NCBI RefSeq assembly: GCF_023278565.1
Contig: NC_064676.1
Coordinates: 6,758,001 to 6,822,000, forward strand
Reading direction: 5' to 3'
Length of the DNA stretch: 64,000 nucleotides
Source: Colletotrichum lupini
Lineage: Eukaryota > Ascomycota > Sordariomycetes > Glomerellales > Glomerellaceae
Below, one piece after another: positions 34,231 to 46,578 of the stretch; within the stretch, counting starts at the first letter, position 1; each line of letters opens with the position of its first letter. The notes below the pieces were generated by a model, which searched no databases, was not told the origin of the DNA, and worked only from the letters and a program-made list of their open reading frames with translations. Made by a program: the position numbers and the translations under genes.

Positions 34231-37200
34231 CGACTTCGTATCGTTAGTAAGCTTTATAAACGCGTGCCCCTATCGTCGTTCGACTATTTTAAAGTACTTA
34301 CGGCTAGAGATTCTATTCTTCGTATTATTAAATATAATACCTAGTCGATCCATATCTTTTAGATATAGGAGAAATGGGGTATTAACGGGTAGGATATAGA
34401 AAGTTATCGTTCCGAAGTGCGTCTCTACTTCTACCGTACCTAGGGCGACGATTTCCTTACCTAGGCCGAAGCTAATCCTCGTAATACCCGCTATTAATAT
34501 ATTAAGCGTTATTAGCGCGATTTTCTATAGCGCCTAGAATTACCCTTTTCCTCTTATTAACTATTATAATACCCTAGTATCTAGGATAATCCTATAGAAA
34601 TTATCTAGGCCGTACCTTTCGTTCGTATAGAATACTTATACGAGCTTAGTATTTAAGTAATCTAGGTAGTATAAAAAGGACCCCTCTAGCTACCCCTAGA
34701 ATTGCTTAGCACCCTATCTCTTTTCTTTAAATATTAAGAGAGTAGAATTCTACGCTATTAGATTCGTCCTTTTACCCACCTCCGTATCCGTTATCTAAGG
34801 GACCTTCCCTTACTATCCGTAAATAAAAGCTTACTTATTAAGGGCTTCTATTACTTTTTTTTCGTTTAGCCTCGTATATCCTCCCGAGGCTAACGGGGTA
34901 AAAAAAGAGTAGTTAATATCGTCGACTTCGTCGTAATTTAATTCGTTAGTATAGGGGGTAAGATCTTCCTTATCTTCTAAATCTCCTATAGGGTGCGGGT
35001 ACTTTAGGCCGCTAAATTAGCTACTTTCGCTAGGTTCCGTGCCCCCAGATCTGCCCTCATATATAATAAGGAATTAGTTAAATCGATAAGGGCTAGTTTT
35101 ACTATCTACTACCCTCGATTTTCTATATTATTCGTACGATTTAGTACGCTCTTCCTTAGAGTAGTTACTTAACTAATATCTATCCTTTTTATAAATAAAA
35201 TACTACTTCTTCTGTTACCCTACTCGCGAGTTAAATCTCTACCTATTTAACGAATCTAAGATTCCCTATTAGCGATTACCGTACCTAGCTTCCTTTCCTT
35301 TCCTATTATACGTTCGGTCGACCTAATATTACTAATAAGGGCCGTCGTATACTTAAAAGTAGGTTTAGCGCAGTATTCTCGCCTTAATATTAAAACTAGA
35401 TCTTAGCCTCGAGCAGAGCGTCTCGTAGTCTTTGGGTACTTAGTATAGAGTTATTTTCGCTTTTAAAACGCGCTAAACTACGGTATAAAGATATCCGACT
35501 TTCCGCTCGTTAGTTCCCTTATTTAGCTAGGTTTTCGCTAGCTTATCAATTCGATCGATAAGCTCTTCGAGGATTTTTATTCGCAATTTACCCTCTATTA
35601 TCCTAGCTATAGATATAAAAGAAATCGCTCGTAGCTTAGATAGGAGCTCTAGGTTCTTATTATAAGTCTCGAAGCGGCTTCGGATTACGTTAATTATACT
35701 AAGAAAGTCGTTTTAATCGAGATTACGCACCGCTTCGTAGTAGTAATTAGAGGCTTTACTTACGAGTACGATATTAACTACCGAATAGTATTAGTATTCC
35801 CTAATTCCGACTTTTTCGTAGTAATCGTAAAACATCGTTAGGGTTTCTTATAAGACCTTATACTTCCCCCCAGAGTATAATTTCTTTTTTAAGAAGATCT
35901 TTTTAAGGTTTATAAACTACCTCGTATTTATTACTAGATTTTCGGTATTTATATGCGATCCCTACGTCGCTACGTATTATTAATAACTTCGGGTAGTCTA
36001 CCTCCTTTTTTACTAGCCGATTAGTACCGAATTTCGTATTAGTAGCGGCGACGAGCTATAGATCGAAATAGGCAGAATTGTTAATTATCGTACTTCTAGT
36101 ACTATATTTTGCCTCTATATATCCTTCTATAACGATAAATTACCGTTAGTAATTATAAAAAGGAAATCTAGGTCGTTTACCCTTTTTCTAAATTTGTTAA
36201 AGCGATTATACGCCCTATTAACTTGTGCCTAGGTCTATATTACGAATTCCTCCTCTATAATCGTTATTACTAGGATTTCGTACGGTTCTCGCGATTATAA
36301 TTGCGCTAGTAGTACCCCTCGCCCATAGAGGAATCTATTAACCGCTTTCGCGATTCCTAGGCTTACGCTTATAAACTATTTATCTAGCTAATAGCTAAGG
36401 TCGTCTGCGATCTTATAAAATAGGGGTTACCCCTATAGCCCCTTTTTTTTATAAACCTTAGTTAAATAGATTAATACCGCGTTAATTTACTCGCCGTTAA
36501 GCTAATCCGTAATTCTATATATCTACGTCCCCTAATAGTCCGGGTTAATATTTACCTACTTATAAAGGATTAGGATTCTATCTAGGATCGGGTTTCGTCC
36601 TCTTTTTCCTTACCCTAACTCGCTAAGGGTCGTACTCTAGCTTATGCCCGTATTAGTAATCGCTAGCGTATTTAATTTTAATAAGGATATATTTAATCCG
36701 CGCGCCGGTCGTAATAAATCCGTGCTTTTACTACCTAACGAATTTATTAGGGTCTAAGAGATTCCCGCTTCCTCTCGCTATCTCGCTACTACTCTTGTTT
36801 TTACTATTTTTAGCGATTACTACTACCCTTCTAAATCGCTAGCTATCGTACTTACTAAGATCCTCTTTTTTATTTAATATAAAAGGGTAGGTTTTAGTAG
36901 TTTCTTTTAATAATAGTAGCGGTAAACGTTTATATTACTATAATAAGATATAGTAATTAGTCTCGGGATCTTTACTAGTTACCGATTTCTCGAAATTAGT
37001 AATTTTATACCGTAAGCTAGTATAAAAAAAAGCCCTTTAGCGGCCCTCTAGAGGATTCTTTTCTTTTTCCTTAGATCCTCGTCTTTTTAGCCTTTTTTTA
37101 GGCTAATAATAACTCTAGCGGGAGGTCATAGGACTACTTTAAGGTGGCTACTTTCTTCTTAAGTTAATCTCCGAGATCCGTAATACTCTTAACTCGATAT

Positions 37201-37868
37201 TATTAGGACCTCTAAATCCCCTCCTCCCTCGTTAGACCGTCCCCTATACTATATTCCTAAGTAATACCCGGGGGGTAGTTAAGGGAGCTACGAAGAGGTC
37301 GTCTAGATCGCGGGCTTAAGGGCGTACTTATAAGATCCCCGTAGTAATAGACTTTTCCGTATACCGTAAATTTCTTAGCTTAATAACTCTTATAAGGTTA
37401 CCTTTATTACTAAATAAGAATATCTACGTTTAGAGATCCCCTTTTTTAATTACGTAGTGCTCTTTTATACCATATTATTAAGCCCGTTCGTTACGCTAGT
37501 CGATTAGGTAAGTAGTCGTCGTACGGGGAATTCCTTTTATTAATTTAGCTAGTTAATTTCTAATTACGGGCCGGCCATAGAAAAGTTATTTAATAAAAAA
37601 GCTACTTAAGGCGACGGTAAAAAACTAGTTACTTAAGCGGTTCTATTAATTAACGTAGTTTAACATAGTAAACGTCGACCTCTCGTAAGTAGTAAAGGGC
37701 TACGATTACTTAATTCCGTGCGGTATTTAAGAATCGCCCCCTTTTTTATTTACTTCTATAAGGTTAATTAGTACGAATCTCCTATCCCGTGCGGTATTAA
37801 GAAGTCGTCTCTTTTACGTAGCGAGATACCTTACCGATCTACGATAATAGAATTTAATTACTAATTAG

Positions 37869-38070
37869 TATTAGTATCCTTATTATAGGGTAGTTAGTTC
37901 GAACCGTAGTTAATAAAAAGATTAATTAAACTATATAAATATCTGCGTAGGTATAAAAAGGAGGTTCTAACCGTAGGTTGGGCTAGCTATAATAATTAGA
38001 AATAGGGCCCCTAATTAGCCCCTGCGCAGTCGGCTGTATGCCGCGGTCGAATTAGACTTCCAATCCGACA
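37869..38070 (-). repeat. 5' LTR of the minus-strand Copia element
   Basis: 202 bp. The outer 80 bases (about 37990-38070) keep CCCCTGCGCAGTCGG and TTCCAATCCGACA intact, whereas the inner terminus (TATTAGTATCC) is mutated. Confidence 0.92.
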
Positions 38071-39085
38071 CTATCATTCAAGCCGTTCAAGGAATGTATG
38101 CGATTTGGGTCACCTGCCAGTGGGATTGAACTTGACTAATTCCAATCCATAAGGTTTCTGTTAGCACAACTTCATCTAGATTCGCTACAAGGAAAACGCT
38201 CAGCCAAAGCCGTCAAAGAGGCACTTCGCAAATTTTCTAGCGGTTCCGAGGCGTACGACGTTGCGTATGAGAATGCCATGGAGCGCATCGAACGACAGCT
38301 CGAAGACCAAATGTCTCTCGCAAAGGACACGCTGTCCTGGATATGCTGCGCTCGAAGACCACTCGATACCGTGGAGCTACAACACGCTCTCGCCGTGGAG
38401 GAAGGGACGACTAAACTAGACGAAGACAACCTCCCTGAGCTAGAAGATATCGTTTCAGTCTGTGCTGGTCTAGTTACGATTGATGAAGAGAGCAAGGTTA
38501 TCCGTTTGGTTCACTACACGACCCAGGAATTCTTCGAGAGGACGAAGGAGCGTTGGATTCCTGAAGCGCAAACGCTCCTTGCTAAATCTTGCGTTGCGTA
38601 TCTTTCTTATGACAAATTCAGGGTCACCTATGAGGAGCACTTCGAACGGATGTGGATAAATCTAGAAAAGGAAGAGCAAACTCAGCTATTACAGTCTCGA
38701 CAGGATCGACATCGGCTTAACATCACTGGAGATCCATTGTACCACTACGCCGCTTCCAACTGGGGTTATCACGCGAGATACATTAATCACCCAGACCAGG
38801 GAACACTCCTCTTCCTTACCGACAGAGCATACAATGATGTGCACTGTTCATCAGCCCGTTCTCTCCTGTTCAATCACAAGCATTTATCCAATTTCGATTC
38901 AGTGCCGATGCCTCAATTTCTTCATGGGCTACATCTCGCAGCATATTTCGGTCTTGCTAGAATCTTTGAGCTCTTAGGCGGGACCGATAAAGTCAGCGAA
39001 CTCCCCTTATACGTGAAAATTTTACGTGCTAATTTAATTGATAGGATAATCTGAACCTCAAGGACAGCTGCGGTTACACGCCATA

Positions 39086-39912
39086 AGTCAAAGCACCCAG
39101 TTATGGGCCCCCCTTTTGGGCCCCCCATTTACACCAATAGTACTACTTTTCACTATAGGTCTAATAAATCGGCTGCTCAGTAATAAATTTCAATATTTCA
39201 TAGTTAAATAGAAACTTATTTATATTTTAATAAAAAAAATACTATATTACGTAATACTACTTAATTAAGTAGTTTTATTAAGTTAAAGTTAAAGTTTTGA
39301 AAATGTTAGTGTTTATATATAAATTACTAGGCGACACTAACAATTCAAAAGCTTAAATAACATTTATAATTATAGTTAAAAGAGAAATATAAAACTATAT
39401 CTATACTATTTATATTTATCTCTAATCGAATATATATCTTATACCCTACTTTTATTATATGATTACGTAATATATTCAGTTTTAAATTCTCCTATATAAA
39501 ATTTACTATGAGGAATCTTTAACTTAGTATTACTAAGCTATAAAAAATTATAAAAATATAAAAAAGCTATTTGTATGTAGTTTCTATATATAATTCTAAT
39601 ATATTATAATCTTAGCTTCTAAAAGAAAATAACTCTTAAGTAATTTATATTCTAATTATTACTTCTTAACTATGTGTTTTTTAAAATGTATATATCTAAT
39701 ATGATTACGCAATACTAAGTTGGTATATATTACTAAAAGTATAATAATATAGAAGTATAGTTAAATGTATATATAAATTAATTTTAGTTATATTTTTATA
39801 TACTAAGTAAAGCTAGTTATATGTATAGTATAAAGTAGTAGGTTTTGGTATAGCCCTACCAAAACTAGGGGGCCCAAAAGGGGGGGGGGGCCCATAACTG
39901 GGTGCTTTGACT
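39086..39912. mobile_element. TIR element (MITE-like, TA target) in the ankyrin-coding region
   Basis: An 827-bp element with terminal inverted repeats of about 40 bp that start AGTCAAAGCACCCAGTTATG and continue into a GGGCCCCCC TTTT GGGCCCC stretch. It is flanked by TA dinucleotides (39084-39085 and 39913-39914), the target used by Tc1/mariner, including Fot1/pogo elements. The interior is very AT-rich and has no open frame that could be a transposase, so it is non-autonomous or a degraded internal-deletion copy. Removing it with one TA restores the reading frame through an ankyrin-like GYTP...AIWGG segment. Confidence 0.85.
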
Positions 39913-40689
39913 TATACATATGCCATCTGGGGGGGCGACGAAAAGTTTCTGGATTATCTCTTCGCACAAAGTGGGCTTGAACCCAACATGGAAGTCAAAG
40001 ATGGATTATTTGATCTTTTCAGCATCGCTTTAATATGCGAAAATGAAACCGCTGTCCGTCATTTGATAGGGATGTATCAGAGCCATCACGAAAGGAATTG
40101 GCTGCTGGTTTTAATTCTTGCTATAAAATGGGGCAACGTTCATATTTTCAAGCTCCTAACAGAAGCAGGCAAGGTTGATATCGATGTTTTGGAGCGGCAT
40201 TGGGCCAAGCGCCTCGCACAAGGAAACGAGTTCAAGTTGACTGTCACGGAGAGGCCATTTTCACTTCTACAACAAGCAGCAGAAGAGGGGCGGATTGAGA
40301 TCGTCAAATATCTTGTCGAGACACAAAAGGTTGACATTAAGACACAGAATTCGCTCGGGGGTACCCCCTTTTCCATGGCCATCTGTAGGGGGAACTTGAA
40401 AGTAGCACAATATCTGTATGATACGGGTTTGGTCGATCCAAACACAGCGATTGACAAGTGGGGAACGCTACTGCACTATGTTGCAGGTCACATCTTGGTG
40501 AAACCGCAGTCAGTACAATGGTTGCTTGACGGGGGAAAAGTTGACGCCAGTCTTTTCATAAAATCGAAGTCCGGGGAAACGCCGTTAGATCTTGCCTTGA
40601 GGAAGTGGGGGACGGGAGACCCAATACCCAAAATGATTGCGGAGAGAATGACATTTACATCAGGAATAGATTTCCTGGAGGACCTGTAG

Positions 40690-41529
40690 GCGACGAGGAG
40701 TGCAGGGGTCATAGAATATGCCACGGATAGTTGATAGAATCACGTAGCACCATCTTTGTAGAACGCATCACAATTACCTACCTGCTGACCTATCTTGAAT
40801 CCGCTCCTGACACAATGCTGAGAGTTGTCACGGTGGAAAGGAGAGGCAACCTCGAAGATGAGGCTTATATCCATGTCGACCTGCTTGTGAGTACATGCCG
40901 ATGGTCGCAGCATCCCCGATCCCTTCTGTGTCCTCACACAACTTCTTGCGTGGGTTCAAAGATTGGGAACTTTTGGCGAGCCTATTTCGGGGCATGACAG
41001 GGGTCTGTCACGACGTTCGTTTCAGGAGGCGTGCGTCTGGACCCGTATTGCAAGATCCTCCGCGCGTCTAAAGGTCAACATATTTAGTACGGCACGTGGA
41101 GATGGGTGCCAATGAAATGAAGAGACTGTTAGGACCCAGATCATGACACTATTTGCTCCGGCGGACTCCTCAGATCGGCTGTCGATAACAACACCTTGAT
41201 GGAATTATGTGAGTGGTTCAATCATCATGGTTCGTGATATTATTGCATATTGATATAATACATCGTGGACGACAATCTTCTGCCTGGGTATTCAACAAGA
41301 AAGGGAAAATAAGAGTGGTTGGTGAGACAAATGAGACTAGTGACAGCAGTCATCCCATCTATGCCCGAGTACAGCGTGTGTGGTTCGCAAGGTCTGGTTC
41401 GGAGGGTCCATCATCCGATCCTTGGTACGATTTATCATGGGTTGATCCCAGCTCGAAAAGAATGTCGCCGTATGCTCTCGGTAGTGACCGTATTGGCGTG
41501 CCACGATTTTACTTCAGTCCGGGCACTTC
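40690..41529. other. Intergenic space between convergent genes
   Basis: It contains the 3' regions of the NACHT-ankyrin gene (+) and the proline-rich membrane-protein gene (-). The short open frames here overlap and match nothing. Confidence 0.4.
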
Positions 41530-43347
41530 TCAGCCGCGGTACCCCATCTCGGGTGAGAACCGCCCGTCAGGTCCCCTCTCCGCTCGGGGGAGCTGACCCG
41601 GCTGCGGCCGGTAAAAGTTGTCGGGGTTATATGGTCGATAGCCGTTGTTGTTGGCGGTAGGCTGGTATCCGATATTGATAGACTCCCGGTACGGACCCTG
41701 TCCAACTTCCTGGTACATATCATACGTGGAAGCAGGATAGGGCACCCTCGCCGTCGAGACCGCTGTCGGCGGCCGTCGTTGCGCTGTGCTGATCCTCAGT
41801 GGCGCGGGTACGACCGGCGGCTCATTAATGGACTTTTCGTAGTAAAAGCTCTCCGCTTGCATGTTCCTAGTGTTTCCAATAGGATCATTGTTGCTGGGCA
41901 TATTGGGAAGAGGCGGAACCGCAGCAATCGCGTTCGTCGTCGAAAGATTCGGTAAAGGCCTGGCGGAGGATGCGTCCACCCTAGATGCTCTGTCGGTCTT
42001 GAATTGCTCCATCATCTGCTCTTCCATCTCCTTGGTGGTACGGTTCGCGATCTTGGTCTGTCTGAAGGTTGTGACCATGGCGCGCTCCATCTCGCGGGTG
42101 CTGCGCTTTGGTTGTCTGAGGATGGCGGACTCTCTTGGGAGGATACCGTTACCGCCTGGTGGTGTGTTTTGCGTCATGTTTGTTGCTACGGCGGCGACCT
42201 TCTTCTTCCTCTTGTAACGTTTTACGCCGAAGATTACTGCGCCAATGAGCAACCCGATGATGGCTGCGATCCCTGATTAGGTTTTTGGGCTACCTTAGAA
42301 GGCGGGGGTTTACAACGACTTACCGACAACGGCGAAGGAGACTCCGATCGCGAAGCCACGGTCTGTGCCATCAGCGGGCGCAGCTGACGCCGATGGCGCG
42401 TTGGAAGCCTCGACTTGTGAGCTTGGTGGGAGAAGTTCCGGCTGTGGTGTTCCGGACGCGGCATTTTCAACCGGGGGCGGCGGCAGATTCGTTGAAGGAG
42501 TGGTTTCGGCGGCGGGAGGAGGAGGCGGTGATGGTGTTGCAGGCGGCTGACTGGCAAGCGGAGGATCCTGCGGTTGGCGGGCAGGAGGATTCGACGGTGT
42601 CGCGACCGGCGCCGGTTGTTGCGCTGGAGCCTCTTGAGGCGGTGGGTTAGAGGGTGGCGGCGCTCCGGGAACAAGAGTAATAAAGCCTCTTGCGGGCGGT
42701 AAGCTTGCCGGCAATGCCGGGTTCAAGACTGCCGACGGGATCGGGGACCCTTGCGCCGCCGGGGGTGGGAGTGACGGTGCGGCCGGGGGTGGCTGCACAC
42801 TCGGGGGAGGGGCTGGCGTTGCTCCGGGTGGTGGTGTTACTGCTGGCGGAGGCTGCTCTTCTTCTGAATCGCTGCTCGAGTCGGATTGCTGGCCTGGCGG
42901 TGCGCCTGGTTGTGGTGCGTCTGAGTCGCTGGCTGATGATGCTGCGCCGGCTTGGCCGCCGGCTTCTGAATCGCTCTCGGCTTCCTTTGCAGCGCCGCCT
43001 GCAGGCCTCTCCTCCTCTTTTTCTTCTTCCTCCTCCTCCTCTTGTTCCTGTCTCTGGTTGGCGGGTTGGTTAGGCTTGGCCCCCTCTTCGTCTTCCTCCT
43101 CCTCTTCTTCTTGCTTGCCGCCGGCTTCTTGCTCCCCGTCTGCTCCCTCGGCTTCCTCCTCCTCAGTGGGTGGTGGTGCTGGACTTTGTCTACGGGCCAG
43201 ATTGTGACGAGGTCTGCCAGGGAATTTAGGCGCAGTTCTTCTCCTCCGCTGCCTGTTTATACCGGTTAGCGACCCTCACTGAAAGACTGATGAGAATGCT
43301 TGGTTGATCCCGTACCTCAGAGTAGACCAAGTCGCAGTTGCGTCCAT
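41530..43347 (-). CDS. Proline-rich, acidic single-pass membrane protein
   Basis: Exons complement 43347..43316, 43252..42324 and 42272..41530, with introns of 63 and 51 bp (GTACGG...AACAG; GTAAGT...ATCAG), give 567 residues. The first 35 residues are basic (LRQRRRRTAPK) without a classical signal peptide. Residues about 50-130 are strongly acidic (runs of Glu with Gln and Asp), then 130-305 are rich in Pro, Ala and Ser. One transmembrane helix at about 310-337 (GFAIGVSF...LLIGAVIFGV) is followed by the stop-transfer run KRYKRKKK and a 230-residue tail with Tyr/Asn/Pro-rich sequence. This layout resembles fungal wall-sensor or mucin-like proteins, but I do not recognise a family. The lack of a signal peptide may mean a further 5' exon or a signal-anchor topology. 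Splicing is well supported because frame and composition change only at consensus sites. Confidence 0.72.
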
Positions 43348-46300
43348 CGCTACGAGCCTTCGCGTCTTCTGCACCTGTCCTACAAACCAGTAACGAAGTA
43401 AAATCGACCAGCGAGTGAGTGAAGGAAAAAGCAGCGCAGCTGCAAATCTAGAAGAGAACAACAAGAAAGGAAAAACGACGCAAGCGCCGCATGAGAAACA
43501 GAGTCACGAATCCCCGAGATGTTGGACAGAAGCAGAGGCAGAAACAACAAGAACCAAAGCAGACGTCACGACGGGGTGGGCGGCATTCGCTTCATGTTAT
43601 CAATTCTCGCCGTGTCGATCATCTCGCTCAACCCCACGGACGAGTTCGGAGACATCCATGCAAAAATGTCTCCCACATCAAACAATTTCCAAGAAGAACG
43701 GGCAAGGGGGGTTCGAGATGTGCCTTTCTTACAAGCTGCGGATTGCTCAGGGACTCAGGGACAGTGGGCACCGGTCTTTGGTGCGACAAGCGCAGGCGAG
43801 GGAAAGCTCCGGGGGACGCTCACACGAATAGACCCCGGACTCCAGAGGCGGCTTAACATGACTCTGGCGCAGCCGCTAGAACCATCAGCCATGTTTGCAC
43901 AGTTCTAGCTCCTCCTCACCAGCCTCAGTGCACCGCACAGTTACACCCAAGGGGTCAAGGAGGCCCGGACAACGGGGAGCTCCTTAGCTGGCAATGGGAC
44001 TCTGGAGCCTCTGAGAGGGCAAACCGCGAACCACACCGATTCCATGTTCGGAGGGTTTCAGACGGACCCCGGCCGCTGTCACTCTGATGAGCCCGCCGTG
44101 CCGCACCAAAACCCTCGGTCGTGTTTGACGCGTTTCTTGGCGGCTTGGCCCGGAGGCGCCCTCTTTCTGGTGTCTGAAACCACCGAAAATGCGACTGCAA
44201 GCAAGTCATGGATAGGCACGAAGAGTTGTTGGCAGAGTGAGATGCTAAAGTGTGCCAGTTTTTCACGTTGGTACACAAGAAACTCCACCCCGGCGCTTCG
44301 AGGACGGAGAGAATTAGAAACATGGTCGGGGGGCCTTGTCCGAGCCTGGAAACATTTTCCGTCCCTTCTTGATTGCAGCGCCGATTGCTGTTTTGTCTTC
44401 TCAGCTCCTCTCTATTCCTCGGTGCAACTTCGTATTCCTTCGCCGTAGGATCGATACTGCGACAAGAGTATTTCGAGGCTGGATGCGACTCGCTGCTCTT
44501 CATCGCATAAGTCTAGCACTGAAGTGTGCATGAACCCGTCCCAGCCCAACAGCGCAACTTTTGGCGAGCCCAGAGCCCATTTGCTTCAATGCATGGCGGT
44601 TCAGCTACGGAACAGTCGCGATCGACGCAAGGACAAAATCAGGCTCAACCTACCTGTAAACAAACAAGTCAACTTTTACCGACACAATCGTTGGGTTGCG
44701 GACAGACAGCACTTTGAAGAGAAAGCCTGGCCTCGGGACATGGGCCAACTCTCCGTCGAAGGGGTGTTGCGTGGTAGTATCCGGGGTAAGCTCTAGCTCA
44801 ACCTCATCCACAACGGGGTCGACGATGAAACTGGGAATGCATGGGCACCTGGCAAACATTTTTGTCGGCTCCTCACCTGACAATGACGTTGCCCTCTACA
44901 ACTCTGAACGCCAATAGCATTGGCAAGCGACGTGCTTTCTATTAATACCATTAAAAATTCCTTCATCCTTTTGGCGCTTAAACGCCGAGCGCTTGATCTG
45001 CGTTCAACTCGAGTCGAGGTTCGGTTCGACTAGCTGTTCGGCTCCAATGTCCTTTCGGCTATATAACCCTCCGGTCCGTCAGAGTCATGCTTCATGTGAC
45101 TTGCTCTCTAGATCCGCGAATAATGGACTCTTGGCTGTATGAGTACGCGAGCCACCTTTCTTCTTTCCAACATCGACTGCGATCTTGATGAGTTTTGTGC
45201 CTCGATCAACTGACGATAGCCGGAGACAACGATACGCACGCTTAGACAGTAGCGGCATATTGTATCGTCCATGCTCCTGAGTTTCTCACTAATTCGGGTT
45301 TCTGGGCCATTCCCATTCTTCGGGACTTGGCTCCGCGTTGAGTTGAACGAGATCGAGGAACATTGTCGTTCCGAGGGCCAAGGTCATCACAGTGTCTCGC
45401 CCCGGTTACACATGGTCTCAACAGATGATCAGCCAGTCGCATTTCTTCCGGGACCGTTCGCTTTCGAACCTGAGCCGTCCGAAGATAATGCACAGGCTAG
45501 CAAGATGAGAGGCTACGGAAGTCGTGCTTTGTGGAAAGAAGTCCTCCCCAAGTCTGTTAAGTACGTATCGGCCGTATGCAGCACTACGGAGTAGACAATT
45601 CTTGGCATGGAGTTTCATATGGTGCTTTTCGGCCGCAATTGATTACTATTGTGGTAAAAGGTTGGATGATTGCTTCACTTCTTCGATAAGGTGAGTTAGT
45701 AGCTTCGAGCACAGCTGGCGGCCTGCCGCGAAGAGGCAAGTACTTGTGAGGTTCTGGGCGCATCAAACTGAAATAATCACAAGCGGTGGATGTGGATATC
45801 ACCTGCCTAAGTGCCGACTTACAATGAGCAACGTAGTAGCCACACGTACTCGGCCGTTCAACGGTAGAATCGCAGATCTGCCCTACGGTTGAGAACATGA
45901 AGAGGACTTCCATAATTCGTCTCCTGACTGTGCTGAGAAACCTAAACTCAAGGGCTTCAACCCTTAAATCCTTCCTCTTTGCCTACCCAGCTCATAGTAG
46001 ATCTCATCGTTGACCACCGGCCCGAGGGTAGCTCGTTTGAAATGACCCAAGCGAATGACGAAGCGTCATTTCACAATCAACTCAAGAAAGGTATCCCTCA
46101 AGGTTCTCAAGGGTCCGAGCCGGCCGTTGGATCCATCTTCCATGCTTTCATTAATTCTTTTTTCCTAAAATGGCGAGGCGTTCTCGGGATATGGTCCCGG
46201 TCGTGGTCTTTTCAGCCAATCAGAGTGTGACCGATGGTGATGACGGCCCCGGTGACAAGCCAGCCAATCCCGTGTTGTATCCCAGGGGGCATCGTCAGAA

Positions 46301-46578
46301 CCCGGATGGCCCGTCGTACGCATGTCCTACAGAAAGCAGAGCACAAGAAGATGATTCAAGGAGACGGTATGATGGAATGATGGAATGATAGCTAGCGCTA
46401 GTCGGACACCTTGATGGCAGTCGATCAGATAAGACGGGATTTGAGTTGTTCAGATGATGGGAAAGTTCATATAAATATCCAAATATTGTAGCTCAAGATC
46501 GATAGGATAATTCCAAGTTTTTCAATTTTCAATCTTTACCAGTTTTACAGAGTTGAAGGAGAGCCGCGGATATCTACA
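43348..46578. other. Gene-poor spacer between divergent genes
   Basis: 3.2 kb holding both promoters. Open frames of up to 182 codons overlap on both strands and match nothing I know. I see no repeat or RNA gene. Confidence 0.4.

Larger units (their letters stand above)
31102..38070 (-). mobile_element. Full-length Ty1/Copia-type LTR retrotransposon, minus orientation, RIP-mutated
   Basis: A 6.97-kb element with 202-bp LTRs at 31102-31303 and 37869-38070 and a perfect 5-bp duplication CTATC (31097-31101 and 38071-38075). It is the same family as the copy at 11486-18336, inverted, and carries the same depletion of CpA/TpG. It is inserted between two codons of the NACHT-ankyrin gene, 214 bp of host coding sequence away from the solo LTR duplication. 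It cannot encode its own proteins. Confidence 0.93.
29659..40689 (+). pseudogene. NACHT-ankyrin (STAND/NLR-like) gene split by three transposons
   Basis: One gene lies in pieces: 29659..30680, 30888..31101, 38076..38095, 38154..about 38991, 39045..39085 and 39915..40689. The gaps are a solo LTR, a Copia element with one duplicated target, a 58-bp intron (38096-38153), a probable intron at 38992-39044 (a 32-bp version from 39013 also keeps frame) and a TIR element. Without the insertions the frame is open for about 969 residues. The N-terminus (MDPSGIIGIISVVAQIV) is the helical STAND N-terminal type (HeLo-like). NACHT Walker A GMPGSGKT is at 226-233 and Walker B VVIDALDEL at about 324-332. A winged-helix-like region with LVHYTTQEFFE follows, then ankyrin-like repeats near 825-925. 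As drawn the gene cannot make the full protein; truncated products ending at the first LTR are possible. Such proteins act in fungal non-self recognition and regulated cell death. Confidence 0.88.
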
